Shown: positions 1-11,535, counted from the stretch's first letter. The stretch is DNA of 64,000 nt from Branchiostoma floridae (GCF_000003815.2 NC_049985.1:3368157-3432156), one strand, 5' to 3'. Program-made: numbers and translations. Notes: generated by a model from the letters alone, not told the origin.

Positions 1-19
1 ATGCTGCCTAGTATTAACA

Positions 20-440
20 AAAAGTAGAAAACGATTAACGATTTCCACAGGTGTACTTCTAATAGATCCATTATTTCATTGCATGTTGAAGATGAGGCAC
101 ACCCTTTAACAAAAAAGAAATTAAGTTTTTACGTTCAATTATGAAATGAAAGACAATGTTTCTCTGTCCAAATGTTTACTCCCACACTGAGAAGTTACTC
201 CATTTGTTTTTATATGCTATGTGGTAACAAGCAAGTAGAAAACACATATCAATTTCCTTTGGTATGATTCCAATAACTCCTGACCAGTAATTCATTGCAC
301 GTTAAAGGGGGAGCAATCCTTTGAATACAATCGCATGTCAAGTATGCTGAACTGACAGTTTTTTTTTTCATTTGGAAATGAAAGACATTTACAAAGTTTC
401 CCTGTCAAACCATTTACTCCCACACATGAAAATTACCCTA
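20..440. repeat. Two-copy degenerate tandem repeat, ~210-240 bp unit
   Basis: Shared landmarks recur in the same order: AGTAGAAAAC (25 and 234), CATTGCA followed by GTT (77 and 293), and TTTACTCCCACAC (175 and 413). Spacing drifts from 209 to 238 bp because of indels. No coding frame runs through either unit. The array may extend left of the window. Confidence 0.7.
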
Positions 441-762
441 CATTGGCCTGGTCTGAGAATGGCTGCCAATTTTTCAATTCAACTTCCTCTAAAGAACATT
501 CTGGACTTCAGTGTTGTTGTTTGGGATGTAAGAAATTGTTGCCTTTCATAACCTTTTCTCCCTAAACTACACATTCAATATTCAATCCCTGGTATGGTTT
601 CAAGTCAATGCTTCATACTATGCAACATAAGGCATCAACAATGGCATAATTGCTACATGGGTGGGTACCGTGATAGAAAATTCAGGTCTTGGGCAACACA
701 ACAATGTAGGGCTGATTTAACGAATATACAAAATGCTTGCCTGGAACTACAACATGAAAATT
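441..762. other. No recognisable feature
   Basis: AT-rich single-copy sequence. A 69-codon open frame starts at 594, but it has no recognisable domain and no support from composition. Confidence 0.5.
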
Positions 763-906
763 GTCTGAGAGGAAAGTCATTCATTTATAATTTCTGGAAC
801 TGAACACAAATTGAAGTTAAATAGGTTATGTTTTACAGCATACCCTCTTGGTGTGTTTTTTTTTACTTTAAATCATCTGAGAACCAAGGAAATAAGTTGG
901 TGTGGC
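763..906 (+). mobile_element. MITE-B 3' fragment
   Basis: The left part carries the internal MITE-B signature GTCTGAGAGGAAAGTC. The right end is the shared MITE terminus: CTGAGAACCAAGGAAATAAG, then TTGGTGTGGCT. The 5' terminus is missing, so this is a truncated copy. Confidence 0.65.
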
Positions 907-2095
907 TGAAGGAATCCCACTGGACAGGAAGAGACTCAAGAAGCCGTCATGCTAGACCGTAGAGTGCCTGACCTGGTTTTACAACTGTTTATGCCTTCCT
1001 CTGTGCCTTTACCGTGGAAATCCATGATAAAGCCACTATGCCTCCAGATCAGAGGGGGCAGTAAAGACGAATAAAGAAGGCGGCCAATTGTCTGAGGATT
1101 CCCGGTGATATTGGCCATGAAATACTCTTTGAGACTGCATTGGGGAAGGGGGCATTGATGCAGCCTAGTTTCATTTACTGGCCTTGCTTAGGTATGGTAG
1201 GGTCATGGTCCAGCAGTCAGCAATCCTGGATGAGGCTTTTGTGACTTTCCCAAGTTCATCTGTGGTGTTAGAAATCATTCTGAAGCAACGTTGAACTGTG
1301 GTTTTCAAATCAATAATTTTTTTTACTGACCAACTCCAGTCTTTTTTCAAGGAATGAGCAATTCACTGCCACTATGACATCATCACATTGTGCAGATAGA
1401 ACATGTGACTTGATGGGTCATGAGTTGTAGAAAGTTTATGGTGCCCCCAATTTTTGTCAAGGGATGGCTGTAACTTTGAATATGAATGTCGTCTTTCACT
1501 ATTCTCACAAAAAAGTCTGGACTTACCCAGTCCCTTGTTGGTCATACCAAAGACTTCAAAAATTTGATATCTTATAGTTGCAGGTTGGGTGATGATAAAC
1601 AAAAAACATGAAGTCCTGACTGTTACAAATGTAAGTTTAGAATAATGCACTAACAACTTGATTGACTACTTTTTCCTAGAACTACTGTGCAACTCATTGT
1701 CAAAGTACAACTTACAGTGGTATCCTCACCTACCTACCTACCGATACATTTTATCTTATGCCCCATAACCAGTTGCTGCTGTCTGCTTGCGAACCTACCT
1801 CGTGTGTCATGCCAAAGGGTAGTTATACCAGCAATACAATACAGATACAGATCATTATGAACAAATAAAGAACTGAACTTTACTGATACAGATGATGCAC
1901 CCTATAAGAAAACAGCTTGTGAACCAATGATATTAGATATATCACCAGATTTAGAAGCCACAATTGATGGCAAGGCTTAATGATTTTCCTTGGTCAGGAG
2001 CTTTACAAAGCTCCTGTGGCTTCATTGAAAAATCCTGGCTAAAAAATTTGCTCCTGCCAAAAAGGTTAGGGATCAAAGAAAATTCCAAACTGTAC
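907..2095. other. Mostly featureless AT-rich DNA; possible SINE-body scrap near 1544-1570
   Basis: The only resemblance noticed is ATACCAAAGACTTCAAAAA around 1545, which matches the body of the composite SINE at 8312. It is too short to call on its own. A short CCTA run lies near 1729-1742. Confidence 0.4.
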
Positions 2096-2099
2096 ATCA

Positions 2100-2940
2100 T
2101 CCCAGTTAGAGGATTTGTAGAAAATGACCAGGAGCTCCTTGTTATAGCTAGATAGAGCCAGACAGTCTTACCATTGCCATCTTGGGATCTGGATCCACTT
2201 ATTACTTATATCCACTGTCAGAGTTTTAAATTATGACAAATCTTCTTCAGCAAGGAAGACTTTTTTGCAAGGCTGATGTGTAACATTATTATGTGATAAT
2301 ATCAGATGGATAATTTTTTGACTTATTAAAAGTAATTGGTGAACTGTACAACATTTAAATTAAGGATTTGTAGAAACGACCACAAGCTTCTCATTAACCT
2401 CACTAGAGCTGGACATTCTTAGCATTGCCACCTAGGGAAACCATACAAATCTGGACACATTTATTACTTATATCCACTGTCAGAGTTTGAAAATTATGAC
2501 AAAGTCTTCTTCACTATTAAAGGTAAAGCTTTTGGGGAGGTTGATGTGTGATAACAATAGACAGATATGTTTTATGGGGTATTGAACTAAATGCCAAACA
2601 GTATACTGTATTGGTAAGAGGATTTGTAGCAAATGGCCAGAGCTTCTCTTTATACTTTGCCAGAGCCAGATAGTCTTTAGCATTGCCACCTTGGGAATCT
2701 ATATAGAGCTGGACATACTTATTGCTTGTATCACTGTCAGAGTTTGAAAATTATGATAAAGTTTTCTTCAGCGAGGAAGATTTGTTTCAAGGTTGATGTG
2801 TTACATCATTGTGTAATAACAACAGGTGGATATGTTTTTTGACTTATGAAAGTAATTGATGAACTGTACAACATTTAAATTCAGGATTTGTAGAAATGAC
2901 CATGAGATTCTCATTATGCCTCAATAGAGGTTCGATCTTT
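2100..2940. repeat. Degenerate tandem array, ~260 bp unit, ~3.5 copies
   Basis: Each unit runs in the same order: GGATTTGTAGAAA, a GAGCTTCT-like segment, TAGCATTGCCACC, CACTGTCAGAGTTT, ATTATGACAAAG, then TGATGTGTAACAT. CACTGTCAG occurs at about 2213, 2475 and 2732, giving spacings of 262 and 257. Copies differ by many substitutions and indels, so the array is old. Confidence 0.8.
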
Positions 2941-3330
2941 GGGGAAGACCTCTTGTATTTTCTCAAGGTTAAAGCTTAAGAACTTTGTAAGATATCAGAA
3001 GATGGATCTTGTCATGGTAACTCCTTTGATCCACAGTCTATGGTTTCCCATAGCTGTGGCTTAGCATCATTCTGAGATGATAAGCAATGGATATGTCATT
3101 GATGTTTTGCAGGCTATCAAAGCATCATTGTAATTGCCTGTGCCAAAGTTTCTCTGGTTAAATCCATCTTCCTGCTGATCTTCACATCTTTTTCATGCCC
3201 TTGAGCAACAGAACGACCAGTTTTTGATCTCCTTCAGAACTTGTGCGCTAAGGTATGATCCACCTTTCAAGAGGGTTTTGCCGAACATTTATGATAAAGA
3301 TTGGAGATATCACGGTGGAGACGCACTGTC
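2941..3330. other. No recognisable feature
   Basis: This is the spacer between two tandem arrays. I see no repeat family, RNA or coding signal. Confidence 0.45.
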
Positions 3331-3339
3331 TGAGCTGAA

Positions 3340-4460
3340 GCCACTTGTCAGAACTCTCTGGCTTTAGAGGAATCTGAAAGGCCACAGTCTGCCATTGGTG
3401 CTGCTATTGTTAATCCTGCGTCAGGACTCCAGGGTTCTAATCTCAGCCAAGCTGTTGATGCTCTTGATCCTAATTCCAGGAAAGATATTTTCAAAGGTTC
3501 CAGGAAAAGAGGGTTACTACAGTCTTTAGAGAGGGTCCTTTACATGTATTTGAGGGTACCATAAAGACAACTGTAGTTTTCATAACTTTCTGGCTTTAGA
3601 GGAATCTGAAAGGCCATTGGTGCTGCCATTGGTAATCCTGCTTCAGGACTCCAGGGTTCTAATCTCAGCCAAGCTGTTGATGCTCTTGATCCCGGTTCTA
3701 GGAAAGATATTTTCAAAGGTTCCTTGGAAGGACTATATAAGAGAGGGTCCTGTAAATGTATTTGAGGGTACTATGAAGACAACTGTAGTTTTCAGAACTT
3801 TCTGGCTCTAGAGGAGCCTGAAAGGCCATTGGTGCTGCCATTCGTAATCCTGTATCAGGAATCTAGGGTTCTAATCCCAGCCAAGCTGTTGATGCTCTTG
3901 ATCCTAATTCCAGGAAAGATATTTTCAAAGGTTCCAGGAAAAGACACTGTAGTCTTTATATAGAGGGTCCTTTACATGTATTTGAGTATATCATGAAGAC
4001 AAATTCTAACAGTAGTTTTCAGAACTTTCTGGCTTTAGAAGAGTCTGAAAAGCCATAGCATGCCTTGGTGCTGCCAGTGGTGATCCTGCATCATTCTAAT
4101 CCCAGCCAGGCTGTTGATGCTCTCAACCCTGATTCTAGGAAAGATATTTTCAAAGGTTCCTGGTAAGGACAGTAGTCTTTAGAGAGGGTCCTGTACATGT
4201 ATTTGAAGGTATCATGAAGACAAATTCTAACAGTGACTGTAGTTTTCAGAACTTTCTGACTTTGGAGGAGTCTGAAAGGCCATTGGTTCTGCCATTGGTA
4301 CTATCCTGCTTCAGGACTCCTGAGTTCTAATCCCAGCTAGACCATTGATGCTCTCAATCCTAATTCTATATAGGAAAGATATTTTCAAAGGTTCCAGAGA
4401 AGGACTATTATAATATTCTTTAGAGAGGGTCCTGTGCATGTATTTGAGGGTATTATGAGG
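3340..4460. repeat. Degenerate tandem array, 212-232 bp unit, 5 copies
   Basis: The landmark GGCTTTAGAGG (or variants) sits at 3360, 3592, 3804, 4031 and 4258. Each unit then carries GGTGCTGCCATTGGTAATCC, AAGCTGTTGATGCTCT, GGAAAGATATTTTCAAAGGT and GAGAGGGTCCT in that order. Open frames inside the array, such as 3617-3811 on the plus strand, are repeat sequence and not genes. Confidence 0.9.
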
Positions 4461-4820
4461 AAAACTTCAATATTACTGTGTTCATTCTATAAAACTGAGT
4501 GCACCAATGCATGAAACTGGTCCTAAGGCTTTTTTTCATAATAAAAAACATACAATTTATGATTTCCAGAAGAGCTGATACATGTATTTTCAAAATCTGA
4601 GAAACAGGAAATTAGAATAACGTGACCTTAAAACATTGATGGCATGTTACTTCAACAACCTAAGAATTAAGGTGATTCAGCCTAAGGATCAAAGTACCAC
4701 CCAAAGGACGTAGCCAGTCACTTTCTGGTAACTACATTCAAATGAAACTTTGATGAAGTATAATTCCTGCAGCAAGAGGCCAAGATAACTTCCAAACTTC
4801 CAGCACAATCAGTTTCTACG
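4461..4820. other. AT-rich spacer; nothing recognised
   Basis: It contains a short MITE-A-like phrase near 4497-4530 (ACTGAGTGCACCAATGCATG), so part of it may be a decayed MITE-A interior. Confidence 0.4.
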
Positions 4821-4824
4821 GACT

Positions 4825-5100
4825 CTAGGGATGAAACCATTTCAAAGGAAAACTGTCCGCTTCGGGGTCCACCGAGAAATTATCAGACACAAACGTCAGG
4901 AAATCGCTTTACGCGCAGGATTGAAACCAGGGACCTGCAGCTCGGCTGCCTACAGCGCTCGGATCAGGTGTAATAAACGGGGTCCTGGGTTCAAATTGTG
5001 TGGGGGAAGTGATTTCCGCAGTCTGAGACCATTCATTTCTCAGTGGGATGCGGGGCTCAGATTAGTTGTGGTCGGCACTGCTGCACTGTTGATCAAAAAG
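4825..5100. promoter_or_regulatory. GC-rich non-repetitive island, candidate cis-regulatory or decayed SINE segment
   Basis: The base composition is clearly richer in G+C and CpG than the flanks. It includes GGGTTCAAATTGTG near 4988, which resembles a Pol III B box, so a decayed tRNA-derived SINE is an alternative. The 97-codon plus-strand frame here (4831-5124) has no recognisable domain. Whether the segment is conserved cannot be judged from one sequence. Confidence 0.3.
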
Positions 5101-5335
5101 GAACTCTCTTTCAGGGAAATGTGAAGATTAGCTTCAAGTTGTGACTTGGAAGGTTAAGAGAATTCTCAAGTAGTGACTTGAACGGTAAATAAGTTTCTTT
5201 CAGGGAAGTTTGACAGTTAGCTACAATTGTTGACTTGGAAGATTAAGAAAGTATCATTCTGGAAATTGAGACAATTGGCTTCAAAGAGTGACTTGAAAGG
5301 GAAAGAAAACTTTTTCAGGAAATTTGGATACACTG
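5098..5335. repeat. Short degenerate tandem repeat
   Basis: GTGACTTGGAAGG-like blocks recur at 5141, 5173, 5231 and 5288. TTTCAGGGAAAT-like blocks alternate with them. The fullest match is an ~89-bp unit (AGCTTCAAGTTGTGACTTGG against AGCTACAATTGTTGACTTGG). Confidence 0.6.
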
Positions 5336-5559
5336 AATGCTTAACTTAACTTAAGACAGACAGTAGTCTCTTTCCAAATGCACCTAATCACAATTAGTAT
5401 CTTATATTTACATGTACATGGAACCTTTGGAGTTAGTGTCTTGACCGTTACACACCAGGACGTTCCTTGAAGTGATGAAACATCAGATCAACTACATAAT
5501 ATGGTCTTGACCATCAATTTCTATCATAACCATCCTCTTAAAGTCCATGTTCAAACATT

Positions 5560-5955
5560 CTCTTAACCTGCACTCCTCCCACTGCTCCTCCCTGGTGTGG
5601 GCGGTAATTTCCTGTCTGGAACTGGGGTTCTAAACCTGCTCAAGGTGACCTTCAACGTGACCTTCAGGGCGAAGAAAGGTTGATTTCTACCTAATCCTCT
5701 CCCTGCCTCCACAGATTACCTTCCCTTATAGATAGAACTTCCCCTAGCGCTATGAAAGCTTCCGCCTCCTAAGAAGTCGGAGCTTACGGAATTAAGAATG
5801 AGGAGAAATCAAAGGTCTCCTCCCTTCACACTTGATTGACCGGAGCCATCTCAACTTCGCAGTGATTTGGAATCTCGTGATTCGCTGAGGCGCGGCAGAG
5901 TCGGAGGATCTCCTGCCTCCTACAGGTACGCCGCTTCACCTTTGATGCTGTTCAG
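5560..5955. promoter_or_regulatory. Candidate cis-regulatory island with paired TGACCTT sites
   Basis: This is a G+C-richer, unique stretch. It has two TGACCTT motifs (5646-5652 and 5658-5664), the nuclear-receptor half-site form, 12 bp apart in the same orientation. A TCF/LEF-like ATCAAAGG lies at 5808-5815. No splice-bounded open frame looks convincing. Regulatory function is an inference from motif clustering and composition. Confidence 0.35.
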
Positions 5956-7215
5956 CCGAGGCTTAAGGTCTTAAAAGGCCACGTCTTCAGAGTTCACGTC
6001 AAGCATCTCAAAAGGTAGCTGAACTTGGCACTGTGGTTCTGCTTGTTACTGGCTTAAACAACGTGAAGAAGTTAAAGTACATATGCTTGCTGTGGGGATG
6101 TTTCCTGACCTGTTGCTTCCATCTGACTTTGAAAAGGCCAAGTCTTCGGAGTTCACGTACTAAAGTTGAAGTACATGTGCTTCCTTTAAGAAGTTCCCTG
6201 ACCTGTTTCTTCTGTATATCTGCCTCTTACATGTAGGTCACGCCAGTTCCTTTTCAGACTGTGACTCAGACAGTCTTAAAAGTAAAAGTAAAGCAAGAGA
6301 CAAAGATAAAGAAAAGAGAGCCTCACCTTCACCACTTTGCCTTTCATGCTGTTCAGTGGAGGCTTAAGGTCTTAAAAGGCTACGTCTTCAGAGTTCACGT
6401 CAAGCATCTCAAAAGGTAGCTGAACTTGGCACTGTGGGTCTGCTTGTTACTGGCTTAAACAACCTGAAGAAGTTAAAGTACATATGCTTGCTGTGGGGAC
6501 ATTTCCTGACATGTTGCTTCAATCTGACTTAAAAGGTCACATCTTCAGAGTTCACGTCAAGCACCTGGAAAGGTAGCTGAACTTGGCACTGTGGCTCAAA
6601 TTGGCACGGCAGTGTCATCTGCTGAATGGCTCAAACAACCTGAAGAAGTTTAAGTACAATATTGTGTTTGATTTAGGAAGTTTTCTGACCAGTTGCTTCC
6701 GTATATCTGCCTCTTAGGTCATGCCAGTTCCTTTTCCTGGTCAGACAGTCTTAAAAGTAAAAGTGAAGCACGAGACCAAGATGAAGAAAGGAGAGCCTCA
6801 CCTTTACAACTTCACCTTTGATGCTATTCAGTGGAGGCTTAAGGTCTTAAAAGGCCACATCTTCAGAGTTCATGTCAAGCATCTCGAAAGGTAGCTGAAC
6901 TTGGCACTAAGGTTCAAGTTGGCATGGCAGTGCCGTCTGCTTACTGGCTCAAACAATCTGAAGAAGTTTTAAGTACATGTGCTTCCTTGAAGAAGTTCCC
7001 TGACCTGTTGCTTCCGTATATCTGACTCTTAAAAGGCCACATCTTCAGAGTTCACGTCAAGCATCTGGAAAGTTAGCTGAACTTGGCACTGTGGTTCAAA
7101 TTGGCACAGTGATGCCATCTGTTTACTGGCTCAAACAATCTGAAGAAGTTTTAAGTACATGTGCTTGCTTTAAGGAAGTTTTCTGACCTGTTGCTTCTGT
7201 CTGACTCTTTGGGCT
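5950..7215. repeat. Complex tandem array with higher-order structure
   Basis: AGTTCACGTC or a variant occurs at 5991, 6150, 6392, 6549, 6867 and 7049, giving spacings of 159, 242, 157, 318 and 182. Units carry CTTAAAAGGCCAC, GGTAGCTGAACTTGGCACT and ACTGGCTCAAACAA. A separate block (TCATGCCAGTTCCTTTTC...GAGAGCCTCACC) appears only at about 6236-6330 and 6718-6800. Two unit types therefore alternate as a higher-order repeat of roughly 400-480 bp. Confidence 0.85.
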
Positions 7216-7534
7216 GATTATTCAGGACTGTAAGAGTAATGTGTACTGACATTATTTTGGCTTACTGTAGTAAAAGTTGGAGGCAAAAGAAATAGTCAAT
7301 CAAAAGCTTAATCAAAAGCTACGGTAACCAAGTTGAATTTCTTTTGATCGTTGAACCCCAAATCCTCTTTACTTTTGGTTAAGTATCGTCTCTTAGAAAG
7401 TCTGGGAAATTTGGATGAAAGCTACCACATTCAATCCCTTAGCCAGATCAAGCATTAGCACTTACTGATTGAGGTCAGAAGGCAATACATGTATAAGAAG
7501 CTTGAGTTTTGGTGAGTTGTAATAGCAGTAGCTT
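7216..7534. other. No recognisable feature
   Basis: Unique AT-rich spacer between arrays. Confidence 0.4.
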
Positions 7535-8060
7535 AAGTTAACTAGCACATCAAAATTACAGTGAGATACCTGTCCTTAAACATTTAGGCCTTACAATTAA
7601 TCCATTCTCAAAGCCCTTGGGACTAGAAAAAAGTCACTAGCAATCTTTTCATGTGGGTCTGTTAAGGGCCATACATACGACTTTCGTTTTTGTGATCTAT
7701 GTGGAAAGTAGCTTAATTTGGCACACCAAAATTACAGTGGGATACCTGTCCTTAAATATTTAGGCCTTACAATTAATCCATTCTCAAAGCCGTTGGGACT
7801 AGAAAATAGTCACTAGCGCCCATTTTATGTGGATCTGTCAAGGGCCATAGATATATGACTTTTATTTTTGTGATCTATCAGGAAATTAGCTTAACTTGCA
7901 CCTCAGGATTATGGCGTAGGGTAGGACTTACTTAATAGCTGTCATCAAATATTTCCTAGACCTCATGATTAGTCTAGCTCCATAGCCCTTGGGACCAGAA
8001 AGCAGTCGCTAGGGTCTACAAGACCTTTCCATGTGGCTCTGTTGCCGGTCATGGATATAA
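7535..8060. repeat. Three-copy tandem array, ~176-196 bp unit
   Basis: Units share AAAATTACAGTG, GATACCTGTCCTTAAA, TTAGGCCTTACAATTAATCC, CCTTGGGACTAGAAAA, TCACTAGC and TTTTTGTGATCTAT. CTTGGGAC recurs at about 7616, 7792 and 7988. Copies 1 and 2 are much closer to each other than to copy 3. Confidence 0.88.
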
Positions 8061-8311
8061 CTCAACCTGTTTGTTCAATCATAGTGTATTATTTTGGGCA
8101 TGCATATTGGCACAGACAGGGAGAAAATCCCTTGTTGTCCCATTTGTTCTTTGAGTTTTTATTGGGATTCCTTCAAGCTAACCTATCAGGAATTAAGTTC
8201 AATGGATTCAGTAAACAGTTCTGTGAAAGTATGGGGTTCTATTACAGAAAGCCTGTTTTTATCATTCTATATTCTCAATTCCTGTTGAATTTTCTGCAAT
8301 GACAAATTGAA
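8061..8311. other. No recognisable feature
   Basis: AT-rich sequence. Two overlapping short frames occur here, which is not evidence of coding. Confidence 0.35.
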
Positions 8312-8530
8312 TGTAGATAGAGTGGTTGCCATGCACTTGGTAGATTGTAAGTTTGACCCTGGCCACGTCAATACCAAAGACTTCAAAATGGTACATGTTG
8401 GTTTCTCTGCTTAGCACTAAGCAACTTCTGTTTTGATTGCCTAATAAGTTGTGTGGCCCAGGCCTACAGAAATGGAGATGGACACCACCCTGTCAACTAT
8501 CTGGTGCAGAAAGGACTTTAACTACCTCTT
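8312..8530 (+). mobile_element. Composite SINE, tRNA-derived head (plus strand)
   Basis: The head has a degenerate Pol III A box (GTGGTTGCCATGCACTTGG) and B box (AAGTTTGACCCTGG). The body starts near 8371 (ATACCAAAGACTTCAAAATG, GTACAT, TCTCTGCTTAGCA). It ends with GTGTGGCCCAGGCCTACAGA and GGAGATGG. The same body is joined to a tRNA-like head at 11243-11535 (minus strand) and to a 5S-like head at 51619-51890. Confidence 0.75.
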
Positions 8531-9069
8531 TTTAAACATCTTTTTCTTCAAATTTCTGCTAAAAATCCAAGAACCAAAGCCCAACTTGGTGTGGCCCCAT
8601 GTCCTAGGATCATGTGTATAGAAGATTTTGTCTGCTGAGCATCCAACACCGATTCTGCCCTCCATGTTTCTCTGCTATGCTTCAGGGCTCTCAAATAATT
8701 TGCTACATTTCCGACGGCACTTCCGGGCCCCAGCAGACCTCTCATGAGCCATCCATGTCGAGTCGGGTTAAGCTAAAAGCTTCTGTGCGGTCCTCCAGCG
8801 AGTTACACTTCATTCTCACTGCAGTTAACTGGTCTTTGATGGAAAACTACCAAACATGTTACAATTTGTCACCATCATGGATCCATTTTCCCCAAGTCTT
8901 GCCCATGAGGATTGAATCTGACATAAGGCAATAGTGATTTAGTTCCTTGTCTCTCAGACATTGTTAAGGTAAAATCAACAAGAGGACAATATGAAAACAG
9001 AGGGACAGGAAGGTAAACTTGCATCTCAATATTCAAAGGTTTCTTTCCAGCACTCTGATTAAATCATAT
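8531..9069. other. Unclassified; possible MITE-B remnant in 8930-9060
   Basis: AACAGAGGGACAGGAAGG followed by AAACTTGCA (about 8997-9024) resembles the interior of MITE-A, so the right part is probably a decayed MITE. The left part (8590-8900) is moderately GC-rich with no recognised domain on either strand. Confidence 0.4.
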
Positions 9070-9264
9070 TAAGGCATGCCAAATTTATTTCCTTGGTTCT
9101 TGAGCATTTTGAAGTAAAGATCTAGTAAGTGGTCAAGATAAAAACTGATTGCTGGTAGGAAAAATTGAGTCCTCCCGAAACTGTGTACCCAAGAATAGCC
9201 GCAGGCTTTGTTCTGCATTATTTTTTTAATTCAAGAACCGACAAATTTAATTGGTGTGGCCTAA
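9070..9264 (+). mobile_element. MITE-A, complete copy
   Basis: The left end is AAGGCATGCCAAATTTATTT then CCTTGGTTCTT. The right end is TTCAAGAACCGACAAATTTA then ATTGGTGTGGCCTAA. These are inverted complements over roughly 35 bp. There is no transposase, so the element is non-autonomous. Confidence 0.85.
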
Positions 9265-9975
9265 ACTCTCAAGATTTTTTTCTGACAAATGTTCAAGAAC
9301 CATTACTTGGAACTAAATTAGTGTTGGGCCAAATAGCATTTACTCAAGCAACTGGCCAGACATTTCAGGCAGAATCCACTACCTTTGACATCAATGTAAA
9401 TTAGTGTTGCCTTACACACTTGCAATCAACTCATGCATGCTGGCAGTTCCACAGTACCCAAACCTCCATACCATAAGAAAAATTCAAAAATTGACCAATT
9501 TTCTCAATATCTCAAAGGGATTTATTCCCATTCGTGTACAAAATGTATAAGAGCTGATGATGATACTGTCAACATTCTCAGCAACGACATCTAGCAACAA
9601 ACTGTAAGGATGAATATTTTTAGGCTTAAATACTAAAAAGTTGAATTTCCATTGGAAGTGTGCAATGGAGGCTAGTAGCTCTTTAGAAATTCTTTATAAA
9701 TCATGTAAAATACCAGATTGAATTGTAAAAATTAGGTAAGTCATGACTGCAAAATTTACAAGGTATCAAAATAGTCAAGTACACAAATGTGAGTAATATA
9801 CATTTTTTTTCAACCTTTATTTGGCCTTAAGTTTAATACATACTAGTATCCCTTTGGCCTAAGCCGGTTTTCAAGGGTTCAAGGTTTGGACAAGGTCAAG
9901 AGGTCTTCCATTGCACATAGTTATTTACAATAATACAATAATTTACTATTACGAAATTTACTTTTTTGTGTTTTG
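9265..9975. other. No recognisable feature
   Basis: AT-rich. ACTCAAGCAACTGG at 9341 matches the terminal motif of the 53876-54162 element, but only a fragment is present. Confidence 0.4.
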
Positions 9976-9979
9976 TAAC

Positions 9980-10232
9980 ATGTTCTTCAAAGTTGTAGTA
10001 CTTGGTCCTGAACCAAAAGGTCCTGGGTTTGAATCACCTGATACACCACCAATGGCATGCCCATGGGAGAGGCACTTTACATGACTTTCTTCACTCCACC
10101 CAGTTGTAGAAATGGGTACCTGACTTTTTGGGGAGGTAAAAAGTTGTTGGAATTGAGAGGAATGGGCTCCGCATTTGGATAACAACCCACTGCCCCTACA
10201 ACCCCAAGAAAGCTAAGGGGCTACCTTTACCT
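9980..10232 (+). mobile_element. tRNA-derived SINE, amphioxus type (plus strand)
   Basis: The head contains a B-box-like GGGTTTGAATCACC (10026-10039) downstream of an A-box-like GTAGTACTTGG. The 3' part carries GATAACAACCCACTGCCCCT and ends in GGGCTACCTTTACC. Antisense 3' fragments of the same family lie at 16010-16160 and 44423-44580. I recognise the 3' module from amphioxus genomic sequence, from memory only. Confidence 0.8.
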
Positions 10233-10678
10233 CAGAGTCTGTTGACATTGTTTCTAAAGATCCAACTTTGAGGTAATTTATCAAGGACGACTTTCTGCTG
10301 ACCCTACAATTACTGTAAGGGAAAATAGCAACAACAAAAAATCCATTTATTTCCAGGTAAGACCCTGTACACAAGAGAACGCAACTTACAGCAGAGTCGA
10401 AAGGCAAACATCAATCATTCCCAACCTTCTGTCTGGTTTCAGACATGTTGGGGCAATACTTTCAGGCACTTAAGAACCCCTGTTGCCGCTCTGTCTGTAA
10501 TAGTTTATGGTCCATTAAGCCATACACCAATTACACTGTAGATGTTATGCAAACCTGGAGCTGTCTTTGCTTTTTTTTGCTTTTTAGAAACATTTCTTGT
10601 TTTAACAAAAAACACAGGCTATTGGTGTAATTGTACAAGGAGTGACTTAAGTGATATCCTATCTGAGAATAACTTCAA
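10233..10678. other. No recognisable feature
   Basis: Unique AT-rich spacer. Confidence 0.35.
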
Positions 10679-10873
10679 TAGCCACACCTACTGAATTTGT
10701 TGGCTCCCAGGTTAGAAACCAGCCCAAAATGTTGACCATAGCTCGTCTAGAACCATAGATAGAAAAACCAGAAGTTCTGTTCTCTCTGTTTTCCGCATAT
10801 TCTCTTGTCTCTATGTTGTCTAATTTTTGTTCACAAAAGTGCAAGAAGCAAGGAATTGAATTGGTGTGAACTA
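10679..10873 (+). mobile_element. MITE-A/B-type element with both termini
   Basis: The left end is TAGCCACACCTACTGAATTT then GTTGGCTC. The right end is AAGCAAGGAATTGAATTGGT then GTGAACTA. The interior differs from typical MITE-A, so it is a diverged or separate subfamily. Confidence 0.7.
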
Positions 10874-11242
10874 GGCGAACATGGTCATCTTGACAATATC
10901 AATCATTACTCAGCAGTCAACTTTATTACATCATGGGTTAATGTTTCTAGCCATTAAGAGCAGCAACTGCATGGTATGTTCACTTTGTTCAACTATGATC
11001 AACTTGCCTTGTTGACATCACAGCCAGCTTGGTGATATTAATCATTTCAGAGCACCACTTAAGTGCAATGCCATAAATTTCATAGCAATAAATCATTTTG
11101 GGAATCAACCATATCCTCCAGTTATGTATTTAGTAATCCCTGTAAGTTGATCTACAGATCACACTGAACAGAATCTGCAATATATAATTTGGTCATTATT
11201 CAAGCAAAAATGGCTAGGTGTCTGTTAATGTTAAGTTTAAGT
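10874..11242. other. No recognisable feature
   Basis: AT-rich, non-repetitive within the window. Confidence 0.35.
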
Positions 11243-11535
11243 TAAACCCTTTCCGCGCCAAGGGCGGTGCCCATCTCTGGCGCATAGGGCGGTGCCCATC
11301 TCTGTTTCGTTAGCCCTGGGCCACACACAACGCAATCACTACAGCAGGGGGCTAGTCCACTGGTAGTGGTGTGTGTTCAACTTCCATACTCTTTCCCGAA
11401 TGCTGAGTGCTAAGCAGAGAAAGCAGCATGTACCATTTTTATAGTATTTGGTATGACTCGGCCGGGATCAAACTCATGACCTACCGAATGCAAGGCGAAC
11501 ACTCTACCCACTAGGCCATTGTACCGGCTGTTAAG
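11243..11535 (-). mobile_element. Composite SINE, tRNA-derived head (minus strand)
   Basis: Read on the minus strand, it starts with a clear tRNA-like head: TGGCCTAGTGGGTAGAGTG (A box), then GAGTTTGATCCCGGC (B box). The body includes CCAGTGGACTAGCCCCCTGC and TGTGGCCCAGGGCTA, shared with the 5S-headed copy at 51619. The 3' end holds a perfect 18-bp direct repeat, GGGCGGTGCCCATCTCTG as written on the plus strand, at 11262-11279 and 11287-11304. Confidence 0.85.

Noticed and set aside
2100-4460. CRISPR-like regularly spaced repeats
   Set aside because: These are degenerate eukaryotic tandem repeats without constant short repeats and unique spacers.
4831-5124. 97-codon plus-strand frame in GC-rich DNA, possible exon
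   Set aside because: No domain and no convincing splice sites. A Pol III B-box-like motif suggests an old SINE or regulatory DNA instead.
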